Part shown: piece after piece, positions 1 through 10,571 of the stretch
How the letters are laid out: each line of letters starts with the position of its first letter
Numbering within the stretch: position 1 is the stretch's first letter
Origin: Oncomelania hupensis
Taxonomy: Eukaryota; Mollusca; Gastropoda; Littorinimorpha; Pomatiopsidae
Reading direction: 5' to 3'
Assembly (NCBI GenBank): GCA_036898135.1
Contig: CM072515.1
Span: forward strand, 66,496,093-66,560,092
DNA length: 64,000 nt
The notes under the pieces: model-generated
Told to the model about the DNA's origin: nothing
The model's input: the letters and a program-made list of their open reading frames with translations, nothing else
The model's database searches: none
Position numbers and translations under genes: made by a program

Positions 1-634
1 CCTCAACAATGGGTATACAAGTGTGTGCTTATCACACGAGAAACAACCACCCCAAAAACTAACACCTAAAATACCGGAGGGAACAATTAAGCCTACAGCA
101 GTTTTATTCACACAAAACCAAACTAACCTATATATTTATATAATTATTTAACCCACCCGTATAACCCCAAATCACATATAACCATAATGAAAACAACACA
201 ACTGGTAAACAAGCAATAATAATAAAAAAATATAATTTTTTTAATCCTTTCTTTCTCACAACCTATACCATTTTGCAAAATGGCTGCAGAATTATTAATT
301 ATTTCACTAATGATTTGCACAAGATATTAACTATACACAATGCTTAGTAGTATCGTAAATATTGTAACTTTTCCCCAATATTTATCAATGGCTACAAATT
401 ATAGAAGAGAAAATACCATTCCTACTTAACTAACTATGCATGTGGCTTGATACAACTGGCAAATGAAATATTTTGACAACTGGCACCTGACGGATTTTGA
501 CAACTGGCAACTGACATATTTTTAGTTTTATTTTTTTATTTTAATTTTTTAAAGCAAATTTCCAAGGGAATAAGAAACAGACCTTTCCGTTACGGACTTT
601 TTAAATTAGAGTGCCGCTGGAGGGCGGTCGGAGG
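1..634. other. AT-rich non-coding stretch
   Basis: I see no gene. There is a short direct repeat at about 457-515 (GACAACTGGCA and variants three times) just before a T-rich run. The copy at 16847-17480 is the same apart from one base in the third repeat. Confidence 0.6.
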
Positions 635-995
635 GGCCGGGTAGCTCAGTTGGTAAGAGCGTCTTGCTAGTAACCGAAAGGTCGCTGGTTCGAATCCCGG
701 ATTGGTCAACGTGTGATCATATTATTTTCCCCTTTACCAACAACTGGCCCGCTGGTGTCAGTATAAATCGGTCCAGTAGTCACCTATATGCGAAAGTGTC
801 GTGTGACTATAATCTACAAACAAACAAGGGCGGTCAGCGAGATGCGCAGTTCCCTCAGATGCTCAGAATTAGTTGAGGTGCCAGGTTGTAAAGAAGGCTC
901 CCGCGCATGTGTTGTTATTGTCAAGGCCCACGCCACGACACACACAGCGTGGATGGTACAGTGGTGGTGGAGATGCCAGTACCAGTACACTTAAG
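635..995 (+). repeat. SINE with Thr-tRNA-like head, copy 1
   Basis: Positions 635-708 resemble a tRNA: A box TAGCTCAGTTGG, anticodon loop CTAGTAA (AGT, threonine type) and B box GGTTCGAATCC. The acceptor, anticodon and T stems contain mismatches, so this is a tRNA-derived SINE head with internal pol III promoter boxes and not a working tRNA gene. The body continues to about 995; its 3' end is not clear. The call as a SINE is inference from the head plus the non-tRNA body. Confidence 0.6.
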
Positions 996-1595
996 ACATA
1001 CAACACAGTAAATTATAGCATTATTAACCAACCAACATCGGAAAAATGCCCACGTACTCTTCTGCATCCTTGTGCACGTTGCTACCCTTCTCGGTTCGAT
1101 TTATTATCGAGCTCATTCACAAATTACCTCCCTTTATCATAATTGTAATGAACTTTCCTAAATAATTTCATTTATTGTAATTGGAACCAATTAAATTGTA
1201 ATTTATGAATTATTTCCTCTCGCCAAAATTTGCTCAATACAAACTTGAACGTATAGTTACGTTTGTGGTACATGTCAGTGAAAGTATAATTTTACGGTCA
1301 TGACCGCCGACGAACGTCTCTATAACGACGTTAGTTAAACCCGAATGTAAGCGTCTGTGGTGAAAGGCTAAATCGGATGTCAAACGACAAAACGGGTTTT
1401 CCCGTTTGTGACGTAGAGAAGGACATCACGATGGGTCAATATGAGCTGTTCTTGGTATGGAATTTCCCCCAGTCACAAGATACATGGGTATTAGCATGCA
1501 CTGACAGCTATTAGGCCTACAAAAAGCAAGGGATCAAGTTCTCTCAAGATCAAAGGGTTTGTAAAATAGAAATAGAAATTCCGTTGCGTTTTCCG
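996..1595. other. Non-coding spacer, no recognisable feature
   Basis: No convincing ORF, RNA or known repeat was seen. The copy is at 17842-18442. Confidence 0.5.
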
Positions 1596-2853
1596 GTGTA
1601 CAGAAAATACGAAAAGAGCGAAAAGGACAGCGAAAACAGCGAAAAGGGGAACCAAAAGAGCAAAAACAAGCGAAAAGGACCCCAAAATAGCAAACAGAAG
1701 CCTAATTATGCTCCACACGTATTAAAAGAAGCGGTTAAATGAAGAATTATTGATTAATTATGAAAAATTTGCTCGATCGATTCGGGGATTTCCCTTTGTA
1801 ATGGAGCCCATCGATCCAAGACCAGCGAAAAAAGGAATGTAAAGCGCGAAAAGGGGATTAAAAAAGCAAAAATGACACGTAATAAGCTAAATGGAATAAA
1901 AAGGCTTTCAGTGAATATCAAAACATGGTTTTAATTGGAACATTGGATTGCATATCACTGATAAATCAGCTTGATGCGTCAGATTTGGAGGCAAAGTATG
2001 TGAAGGGACACTACTCCGAGACAGAAAATACAAGCCAGTTTGACAAAACCGGGCATAAAATGAGCGAAAATGGAAGTAAGAGAGCGAAAAGGAGCCTAAA
2101 TATGCAAAAGAGATTCAAAAGAAGTTCAATGCCTATCAAAAGATGCGTTTATTGGGTAAATTGGATTACGTATCACTGAAACATCAGCCCGGTAAACGGT
2201 TCGATTCGGGAATTTCCGTTAAGAGTCGCCAAGACGAGGAAAAAAATGAAATAAAGCAGCGAAAAGGGAATTAAAAGAGCGAAAAGAAGCAAAAATAAGC
2301 AAAAGGGATTAAAAAGAGTCTAATGCATATCAAAACATGGTTTTAATAGGTACGCTGGATTGCATATCACTGAAAAATCAGCTTGATGTGTCAGATTTGG
2401 GCGGTGGCAATTGTCAAGGGACATTACTCTGAGACAGAAAGTACCATTCAATTAGACTACAAAAGAATACAAAGAGCGAAAATGGAAATAAGAGCGAAAA
2501 GGAGCCTAAATATGCTAAAGAGATTCAAAAGGAGTTCAATGCCTATCAAAAGATGCGTTTAATGGGTAAATTGGATAACTGAAATATCAGCTTTGTGGTG
2601 GGTGACGGGTAGAGGAGAGGGAGGGGGGGCATTACAGGAACAACTCATTATATAGTATAACTGTAAATAATTCCAAGCAGATATTTATTTCCAAAAGTTA
2701 TATATAATAAAGAATATTATCACCCCCTCTGCTTCCTCCACACTACCACCGGCGGTATGTTTATCTCCTGAATACAAGAAAAATAACACATACAATACAA
2801 CACTTTGTAACGACAAAATGTTATCCCTCAATTTGTATATTCTTGATTTTGCC
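1596..2853 (+). repeat. GCGAAAA-rich interspersed repeat, copy 1
   Basis: Purine-rich element full of GCGAAAAGG-type words. It has an internal near-duplicate with a period of about 411 bp: the block with CCTATCAAAAGATGCG occurs at 2131 and 2541, and the block with ATATCAAAACATGG at about 1915 and 2328. Its limits are defined by comparison with the minus-strand copy at 43353-45931, where homology begins and ends at the same words (GTGTACAGAAAATACG and GATTTTGCC). Short ORFs in it are not conserved. It is probably a non-autonomous element of unknown class. Confidence 0.7.
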
Positions 2854-3281
2854 AATATATATATGTTTAGTGGCTTTTAAGTGTTTTATTGTATGTATAT
2901 ATACACTACATACAAACAGACGCTGCAAGCAAAACATAATTATGTGTGTGCTACCATTGTGCATTTTAGTCCAGATTTATTTTGTACAAAGAAATATTTT
3001 ACCATGCTATAATGTGTAATAGAAAGTGTATTATTTCTGTATGCATGATAGTGGCAAGTGTATGTGTGTGTTGGTTGCTTGTTTTTTTAACGTCTTCTTT
3101 ACTTCTGCATCGAATTGATAAGATGCATAACACATACACTCCCCACAATAAAATAAAAATTAAAAAAAATCATAATTTAAAAAAACAAAGAAAATTTATT
3201 AAATAAATTGAGCCACTGGACAATCAATTAAAGCTTTTGCTAACATTATGCTTATCTTAACCTTACTCTAATATCAAAATT
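2854..3281. other. AT-rich spacer
   Basis: No gene seen. Contains ATATATAT runs and A-rich tracts. The copy is at 19699-20125. Confidence 0.5.
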
Positions 3282-3380
3282 TCTCTCTGTCTCTCTCCCC
3301 TCACTGTCTCTCTCTCTCTCTTTCTATTTGTGTGTCTCTCTCTGTCTCTCCATCTCTCTCTTCCTCTCTTTCTCTCGCAC
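3282..3380. repeat. CT-rich microsatellite, copy 1
   Basis: Imperfect (CT)n with interruptions, followed by CACA runs. The ORFs that cross it on both strands are low-complexity artefacts. Confidence 0.85.
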
Positions 3381-3727
3381 CTACACAATCACACACACAA
3401 ACGTCTCTCCACTCCCACACACAAACGTCCCCCCCCTCCTCCCCCGACAAAAATCGCAGGCACCCTTTCCCATCTTCTCCACTCACCTTAAAAACACCTT
3501 AGCAGATACCACTAAATGGAATTTAAGTGGATTGTTTACAGGTACCTGACCAAGGCTATCAGTCTTGGGAAAACAGATTGAGCCAAAGAGCTTCTTGATT
3601 GAGTATTGATCGTTGTGCAATACATCGCATAAAGACGGCTACTTGTAGCAAAGAAAGAAGGACACTTCAGCGTAATAATTGAATAGCTACTTGCGATTGT
3701 TCTAGATACTGTCCATCTACTTCAAAG

Positions 3728-3953
3728 CTGCTGATGCTCATGTCCTAGACGGGTGAGTACCAGTTCCACATATGCACCCATCAAGCACTAGGTCCTTTTT
3801 CTTACCATCCCCGGTCGCACAAGAGTGGGTTCAATCGTTTAGGGATCAGCTGATGCGCCTAGGAAGAAAGCGGCGCCTTGGGCTACTTTGAGTTAGATTG
3901 TGTGTCGGCAGCGCCTTGAGCAGCTCTTAATCTGGAAAGGCGCTGTCTGTCGT
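3728..3953 (+). repeat. SINE-like fragment (CGCCTTGAGCAGCTC family), copy 1
   Basis: It shares CTCATGT(A/C)CTAGACGGGTGAGT, CACTAGGTCC-type sequence and GCGCCTTGAGCAGCTCTT with the full-length insertion at 38531-38849. That insertion has perfect target duplications and ends in a TAAATAAA tail. Here the 3' end runs into the hairpin element at 3941. Confidence 0.6.
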
Positions 3954-4160
3954 GGCTAGGCAGTAAAAATTGTACACACCAGAATGATCTTTGGGTCTTA
4001 TTGGCCGCACCTTCCTTAATTGTACACACCAGGATGATCTTTGGGTCTTATTGGCCGCACCTGCCTTTTTATGTATGATTCATAAGGCAGGTGCGGCCAA
4101 TAAGACCCTAAGATCATCCTGGCGTGTACAATTTTTACTGCCTAGCCACCACAGACAGGG
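3941..4160. repeat. Long hairpin (inverted repeat), copy 1
   Basis: Two arms of about 75 bp face each other around TTTTTATGTATGATTCATA. The left arm runs from CTGTCTGTCGTGGCTAGG and the right arm returns to CCTAGCCACCACAGACAG. The left arm also holds an internal partial duplication (ATTGTACACACCAG at about 3969 and 4019). A half-copy (right arm only) occurs at 12210-12262 plus 14479-14530, so this is a mobile or recombinogenic repeat. RNA from it would fold into a strong stem. Confidence 0.75.
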
Positions 4161-4606
4161 ATGCCAACCGCAATATCATAAAAATGCTAAGAAAAAACGG
4201 TGAAAAGGGATTGATAAAATACAGATGAATTAAATATTGAATATTCATATTTGTAATATTTTTTCACTTTGTTTTGTAATTTGGAGCTGACAAATTTTGT
4301 TTATAATTTGGGGTTGACAAAATAAGCAGAAGAGCACTGTCCGCTGGACTCTATAAACAATTAATAACTAACTAAGCAGAAGGGCTGACACCCTCAACAT
4401 TACCTGGCTTTATTTACCTTTGTGGCAAAGTGGTCATAGTATCATAAATTTGTATGGGTATATGTTTTTCCGATCTTGTAAGAGATAGACCCTTTTTGTG
4501 TGAGTGTGGTGCAGCTATGATCGCAATAGGTTAACTGGACCCTATAAACAAGAAATCAATACAAATTTCATTGTCTTATATGTGTGTATATAGTTTCAAA
4601 GCATGT
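4161..4606. repeat. Segment X1, repeated at 14531-15130
   Basis: AT-rich non-coding DNA that recurs at 14531-15130 (CAACCGCAATATCATAAAAATGC onward) within the same unit. The two copies are clearly diverged by substitutions and indels, far older than the 16.85-kb duplication. Copies in unit 2 lie at 21006-21451 and 31379-31970. Confidence 0.6.
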
Positions 4607-4609
4607 ATT

Positions 4610-4985
4610 TAGATTTTTTTTTTTAGATTTAGATTTTAATGCTTTATTGTCCCTTTTTATCGGGAAATTCTGGGCCGCCTCCCCTGTGGAAGGCGTAGTC
4701 GCAGCCTGTGGCGCGCCCAAACCCAACCTACCTAACATTAGTTGTGATTTTTTTTAAATTTAGAAATTCTTTAAATTTTTGAAATTTTTTGAAATTTTGC
4801 TGGGGGAGCAAACCGGAGTACCCGGAGAAAACCCCCGAGCCGTTGCCCGAGTCGAAAGTAAATAATATTCGGAGAAACATAACGCCCCGATGCAGGATCG
4901 AACCCACACCCGTCAGGCGCCATTGGTTTCTGGCCTGTGGGCAAGGCAAGTTAGTCCCGCCTTAGCCCACTTGGCCACAACGCTA
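4610..4985 (-). repeat. SINE with tRNA-like head (CCGGGTACTCCGG family), copy 1
   Basis: Read on the minus strand, the head at about 4980-4885 has an A-box-like GTGGCCAAGTGGGCTAAGG and a B box GGGTTCGATCC. The body carries TTTTCTCCGGGTACTCCGG, and the T-rich stretch near 4610 is the A-rich tail in reverse. The uninterrupted locus at about 14987-14995 (GCATGTATTATGATATG) shows the insertion point. The same family sits at 41009-41340. Confidence 0.75.
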
Positions 4986-4999
4986 TGATATGTGATTAC

Positions 5000-5987
5000 G
5001 TACTCCTGAGCACTTTTAGCAGACATAGGTAGTTTTACTTTAAAAAAACAAAAAACTTTGTATTGACACTTACTTTTAGAGCTACTTTTTATTTAACGAT
5101 GTCTTTCACTTAACCTTTAAACTCTATCTTTTCCTAGTAGCTGTTCACAATTTTGTGTTTAATGAAAACCAAAAAGGATGGTTCTTGGGTGTTTTGTTTC
5201 TTATTTTTCTCATATTGAAATGTTTTATTCAAATGCCATATTCCTAGTGTGTTTATAAAATGTCACTTAGCAAAGTAAAAATATGTTAAAAATCATAAAA
5301 CTTGTTTGATTAATTTCTTGAATATAGTATATGAACAACTTTCCCTTTGTCACACATCTTTTACGACTAAAGAGCAGACTTATCTGTTGTTCTTCTTTTA
5401 CACTGTAATAAATTAGAAAGAATACATTTAGTTTATAACTTACGACATCCAAGGTGTCTTCTATAAGCTGGAACAAAAACGTATTACAAAGTAAACGTAG
5501 CTTTTCGATAAAAACTAGTTAAGCAACAAACTCACAACAGCCTGCAAACAGATACTTGGCTAAGAATGACACAGTACAATTTAATCTCGTTTCGTGGAAC
5601 ATTTTCAATGCGTTGGTGCAATTTGAAAATTTTAACTTGTCATACCAAAACTATGATATTTGCCGTCGCTGACAAATCTCCAGGTTCTTCCTTGATAAAA
5701 GCAGGCAACAATTCTCCATTCTGTGTTCTATAACAACAAATAACCCTTTTCCATTTTGTTCTCCTCTCACAAAGACAGAGTTATCCTGGTTTTAAACCGA
5801 ATCTAATAGTCTACAATACAACCAATTCCAAGAAATGATTTATCAGTACAACAGTCATCATATTGCTCTCAAAACTTTATGGGTGTTCAAAAATAGGGAC
5901 CTCATTTGGATATCCCCTCCCCCCACTCCTCCCCATTCCTCTCTGGGGAGAAGGGATTCTGTATAAATACTATCCCCACTTTCTGGA
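5000..5987. repeat. Segment Y1, diverged repeat of 32685-33545
   Basis: Non-coding AT-rich segment matching 32685-33545 with clear divergence. It holds the site CTTTCACTTAAC at 5103-5114 with no insertion, which is the empty site of the ATCA retroposon at 31982-32684. It ends where the tail of LINE A begins. The unit-2 copy is at 21845-22832. Confidence 0.65.
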
Positions 5988-8312
5988 AAATCCTATCCTA
6001 TACTATCCTGTCCCGTAACCCGAAGGTCGTAGGGGCACCACAGATGATCGTTTAACCAGCATACTCCATCTTTCTCTGTCCTCAGCAGCCCTCATGGCTT
6101 CGCTCAGTGTCAAACCAGTCCATTCTCGAATGTTGTCCTCCCACCTCTTTTTCGGTCTCCCTCTTCTTCTACCTCCTTGCACTGTGCTTTGCAGGATGGT
6201 ATTTGCAAGGCCTGGTGATCTGGTGATGTGTCCATACCATCGGAGTTTCCGTTTCTTCACCACTGTGAGCAGGTCATCGTGTTGTCCAATGGCTTGTGTG
6301 ATGGTCTGTCGGACTTCGTCGTTGGTGATGTGTTGGGTATAGGAAATGCCCAGAAGTCTTCTGTAGCACCTCATCTCCATGCTTTGTATTCTTCGTTGGA
6401 GATCTGCTGTGGGGGTCCATGCTTCGCAAGCATATAGAAAGATGGAGATGACAAGGGAGCGCAGCAGTCTTACTTTGGAATGTAGACTGATGGTCCTGTC
6501 TTTGCAAATGGGCTTCAACCTTGTCAGGGCAGCAGTTGTTTGTGCGATGCTGGAGAGGACTTCCTGTCGGGACCCATTGTCTGACACAATGGCTCCCAAA
6601 TATTTGAAGCTATGCACTGTGTTGAGGGATTGGCCTTGGACTTTGATGTCCGTGTTGATGCCATTGGTGTTATTGGTCATCATATTGGTCTTCTGTGCAC
6701 ATATTTCCATTCCATAGGCTCTGGAGGTGGTGTCAAGCCTCTGCACAAGCTGTTCAAGTTCTTGTTCCTCTCCAACCAATCCATCAATGTCATCCGCAAA
6801 ACGAAAATTGGAGATTGCTCTACCCCCTATGCTGACTGTGCCTTCGTGATCTGCAAGAGCATCTGACATGATGCGCTCTAGGAAGATGTTGAAGAGTGTT
6901 GGAGAGAGTAGGCATCCTTGACGCACACCGATTGTTGTTCTGAACCAGTTCCCGATGACTCTGTTATGGAGGACTGCACTGGTAGCCCTGTCATACAGGC
7001 TTTTGATGACTTCTATAATTTTAGGGCTGATGTTGTACACTTTCATTGTTGACCATAGAGCTGCATGCCAGACTCGGTCAAACGCCTTTTGAAGTCTATG
7101 AACACATAATAAAGATGTTGTTGGTGCTGTAGGTATTTCTCACAGATTATTCTGAGGTTAAAAATCTGTTCAGTTTTACTTCGCCCTGCCATGAATCCTG
7201 CTTGTTCTTCAGCTATGATTTGTTCAGCTTGGGGTTTCAACCTGTTGAGTATTATTTTCAGGAGGACCTTGCTGTGATGGCTGATGATGCGGTAATTTTC
7301 ACACTCCTGAAGGTTACCTTTTTTGGGAAGAGTGATGACAAGCGACTGGGTCCATGGTGTAGGTCATTCCCCACTCTGCCAGATCTTGTTACAGATAATG
7401 GTGAGAGCATCAATCATCGCTTCATCTCCTGCTTGTAGCAGTTCCGCTGGTATGTTGTCCACTCCCGCTGATTTCCCTTTCTTCAGCGATTGCACTGCTG
7501 CCTCAACTTCTTCCCGGAGAATTGGGAGGATTTCTTCTTCTCTGCTCTCGGGACATGCTAGAACTGATGGGTCTCCATTTGGTGTATGGTTGTAAAGGTC
7601 AGAGTAGTACTCTGTCCATCTGTCCAAGACTTCTTGTTCTTCTGTAAGGCATATGCCAGACTTGCTTTGGATCGTGGAGACTTTGGGCTGTTTAACACTT
7701 GTCAGCCGCTTCACAGTCTGGTAGGCCTTCTTGCTGTTGTTCTTGTTCAGACTGTTCTCTATTTCCTGGCATTGATCTTCTATCCAGTTCTCCTTTGCTG
7801 TGCGCATGCCTGTTCGGATGTCATTGTTGATTTTTCAGTAGACATCAGCTCCCTGTAAGGTGTTCTTTTTTTTTTTTTTTTAACTCTCTTCGTTTATCAC
7901 ACAGATCTAAAAGTTCAGGTGTGATCCACGGCTTCTTCTTTGGTCTGTGCTTGCCAAGGATCTCAGTGGCGGCATCTGTTACACCTGAGTTGAAGGTAGT
8001 GGTCATGGTGTTGACATCTATTTCACCAGCCCCCAAAATGAGCAGTGGTGCAAATTTCCCTCCAATTGTGGCCTGAAATATTTCTGCCACCTCCGGGTCT
8101 AGCAGTTTGTCCAGGTCGAACTTCAGCCTAGTGCACTTTGCTGTATTTACTCTCTTCAAATGGAGCCGGAAAGACATCATCACGAGATCGTGGTCACTTC
8201 CAATGTCTGCTCCTGGAAAAGTGCGTGTCCTGCCAATGTTGATGCTTGATCTGAAGCGTTTCTTGACCATGATGTAGTCGATCTGGTTGTGATGCTCCCC
8301 GCCGGGACTGTG
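5988..8312 (-). pseudogene. RTE-like LINE, copy A (5'-truncated, inactive), unit 1
   Basis: Minus-strand non-LTR retrotransposon. From its 5' side it encodes the end of an endonuclease domain (TMVKKRFR, then GSDHDLVMMSF with the SDH motif), a linker, the reverse transcriptase and a basic C-terminus. It is truncated at 8312 inside the endonuclease, where it abuts LINE B head to head. Breaks include an expanded A-run at 7867-7882, several frameshifts, and a 1-nt loss near 7085 inside the catalytic motif that reads FIDFKKAFDRV in the copy at 37895. The 3' end is the short tandem repeat TCCTATCC (GGATAGGA), typical of RTE-type tails. Confidence 0.85.
6003..7046 (-). CDS. Reverse transcriptase C-terminal half, LINE A, unit 1
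   Basis: A 347-codon open frame that copies LINE RNA into DNA in an intact element. Residues 40-60 carry GVRQGCLLSPTLFNIFLERI and residues 83-86 the catalytic FADD. Then come KYLGAIVSDNGS, the thumb-like LFLYACEAWT-type motif (here IFLYACEAWTP) and RKLRWYGHITRS. The C-terminus is a strongly basic GGRRRGRPKKRWEDNIREW. No CCHC zinc finger is seen, consistent with RTE-type elements. The stop codon TAG lies inside the GATAGG tail, so there is no 3' UTR. The first ATG is only the first methionine after the frameshift at about 7085 that separates it from motif A. Confidence 0.85.
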   Translation of the reverse strand: MKVYNISPKIIEVIKSLYDRATSAVLHNRVIGNWFRTTIGVRQGCLLSPTLFNIFLERIMSDALADHEGTVSIGGRAISNFRFADDIDGLVGEEQELEQLVQRLDTTSRAYGMEICAQKTNMMTNNTNGINTDIKVQGQSLNTVHSFKYLGAIVSDNGSRQEVLSSIAQTTAALTRLKPICKDRTISLHSKVRLLRSLVISIFLYACEAWTPTADLQRRIQSMEMRCYRRLLGISYTQHITNDEVRQTITQAIGQHDDLLTVVKKRKLRWYGHITRSPGLANTILQSTVQGGRRRGRPKKRWEDNIREWTGLTLSEAMRAAEDRERWSMLVKRSSVVPLRPSGYGTG

Positions 8313-8958
8313 TGGGTTCGGGCAAATAGAATAGACCCAACGTTTCCCGGCGTGTCGTAAGAGGCGACTAACAGGGGTGATGTTAGCACGGCATCACTGG
8401 GCGAAAGTCTTCTACACAGACGTCACCGGCCAGGGCAGAGGAACCTCACGTTACTACAGGTTCCACGACCACGTGCTCAGGGCCAAGGCGAGCCACACTG
8501 TATTCGTGGATTTTGGCTGTGGCCAACAGCCTGGAGAGGATTGGGCACCGCCAGGTCTTTTTTTTGCCCAAGACACAACACATGATGAGGCTATCCACTA
8601 ATTCGATACTGGATCGGTCGTCGCCCGGAACAAGGACCGCGCCTTCCGTTGGCCACCAGGACGGAGGTGAAAAGTATGCTACATATGGACAAATTAGCAA
8701 GATCCGCACGAGAAACCACATCGTCATAGGAACCTGGAATGTCAGGACCCTAACTGCGGAAGGAAAATTAGAAGAACTGGCCCACGAGCTGGACCACTAT
8801 CGATGGAACGTTCTAGGTATCAGCGAACTGCGCTGGAAAGGCCTAGGTGAAACAACGACCGACAAAGGCCACAAGCTCTATTTCAGCGGTAGAGATGACA
8901 GGCACGAACACGGCGTTGGATTCTTGGTCCACAAGAACATTCTAGCCACTGTCATGGG

Positions 8959-9756
8959 TTGCCGCCCAGTAGACTCATTACCATCCATCTGAGAGCAACC
9001 CCTTTCAACATTACCGTCATCCAGGCCTATGCCCCAACATCAGACTATGACGACAGCGAAGTGGAGGATTTTTATGAAAATCTACAGGCGATCCTTGACC
9101 AAGTGCCGAAGAAGGACATAGTCATAGTGCAAGGCGACTGGAATGCCAAGGTTGGCCAAGATGCGCACCACAACTGGGGAGACACATGTGGACCCTACTG
9201 CAACAACGAGACAAATGACAGGGGTCTGAGACTCTTGGAGTTTGCCAGATACAACAATCTGGTACTGGCAAACACGCTTGGTCTCCACAAAAACTCCAGA
9301 CGGTGGACATGGCACAGTCCCGGCGGGGAGCATCACAACCAAATAGACTACACCATGGTCAAGAAACGCTTCAGATCAAGCATCAACATTGGCAGGACAC
9401 GCACTTTTCCAGGAGCAGACATCGGAAGTGACCACGATCTCGTGATGATGTCTTTTCGGCTCCACTTGAAGAGAGTAAATACAGCAAAGTGCACTAGACT
9501 GAAGTTCGACCTGGACAAACTGCAAGACCCGGAGGTGGCAGAACTATTTCAGGCTACAATTGGAGGGAAATTTGCAGCACTGCTCATCTTGGGGGCTGGT
9601 GAAGCAGATGTCAACACCATGACCACCACCTTCAACTCAGCTGTGACAGATGCCGCCACTGAGATCCTTGGCAAGCACCGACCAAAGAAGAAGCCGTGGA
9701 TCACACCTGAACTTTTGGATCTGTGTGATAAACGAAGAGAGATAACAAAGAAATAG
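8959..9756 (+). CDS. LINE B endonuclease domain (second part), unit 1
   Basis: 265-codon frame of an apurinic-type endonuclease that nicks target DNA for target-primed reverse transcription. The N-terminal motifs are in the preceding frame at 8513-8992 (IGTWNVRTL and ISELRWKG, the catalytic Asn and Glu blocks). This frame holds VIQAYAPTSDYDD, VQGDWNAKVG (Asp and Asn), IDYTMVKK and GSDHDLVM (the SDH block). The two frames are joined by a frameshift near 8960; the annotated start is just the first methionine after it. The frame ends at TAG 9754 instead of continuing into the linker and RT. Confidence 0.8.
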   Translation: MPPSRLITIHLRATPFNITVIQAYAPTSDYDDSEVEDFYENLQAILDQVPKKDIVIVQGDWNAKVGQDAHHNWGDTCGPYCNNETNDRGLRLLEFARYNNLVLANTLGLHKNSRRWTWHSPGGEHHNQIDYTMVKKRFRSSINIGRTRTFPGADIGSDHDLVMMSFRLHLKRVNTAKCTRLKFDLDKLQDPEVAELFQATIGGKFAALLILGAGEADVNTMTTTFNSAVTDAATEILGKHRPKKKPWITPELLDLCDKRREITKK

Positions 9757-10571
9757 AACACCTCACAGGGAGCTGATGTCAACCGAAAAATCAACAATGA
9801 CATCCGAAATGGCATGCGCACAGCAAAGGAGAACTGGATAGAAGATCAATGCCAGGAAATAGAGAACAGTCTGAACAAGAACAACAGCAAGAAGGCCTAC
9901 CAGACTGTGAAGCGGCTGACAAGTGTCAAACAGCCCAGTCTCCACGATCCAAAGCAAGTCTGGCATATGCCTTACAGAAGAACAAGAAGTCTTGGACAGA
10001 TGGACAGAGTACTGCTCTGACCTTTACAACCATACACCAAATGGAGACCCATCAGTTCTAGCATGTCCTGAGAACAGAAAAGAAGAAGAAATCCTCCCAA
10101 TTTTGTGGAAGAAGTAGAGGCAGCAGTGCAATCGCTAAAGAAAGGGAAGTCAGCGGGAGTGGACAACATACCAGCGGAACTGCTACAAGCAGGAGGAGAA
10201 GCGATGATTGATGCCCTCACCATTATCTGTAACAAGATCTGGAAGAGTGGGGAGTGGCCTATACCATGGACCCAGTCACTCGTCACCACTCTTCCCAAAA
10301 AAGGTAACCTCCAGGAATGTGAAAATTACCGCACCACCAGCCTCATCAGCCATCCCAGCAAGGTCCTCCTGAAAATAATACTCAACAGGTTAAAACCCCA
10401 AGCTGAACAAATCATAGCTGAAGAACAAGCAGGATTCAGAGCAGGGCGAAATACCACTGAGCAGATTTTCAACCTCCGAATAATCTGTTAGAAATACCTA
10501 CAGCACGAACAACATCATATCATGTGTTCATAGACTTCAAGAAGGCGTTTGACCGAGTCTGGCATGCAGCT

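Noticed and set aside
635..708. Functional tRNA-Thr(AGT) gene
   Set aside because: The anticodon loop and A/B boxes are good, but several pairs in the acceptor, anticodon and T stems are mismatched and a long body follows. A SINE head fits better.
3301..3549. ORFs on both strands
   Set aside because: Low-complexity translations of the CT-rich microsatellite.
6094..6866. Plus-strand ORFs of up to 112 codons
   Set aside because: Antisense shadows of the LINE A reverse transcriptase; the same holds at 22939-23711, 39405-39653 and 49818-50054.
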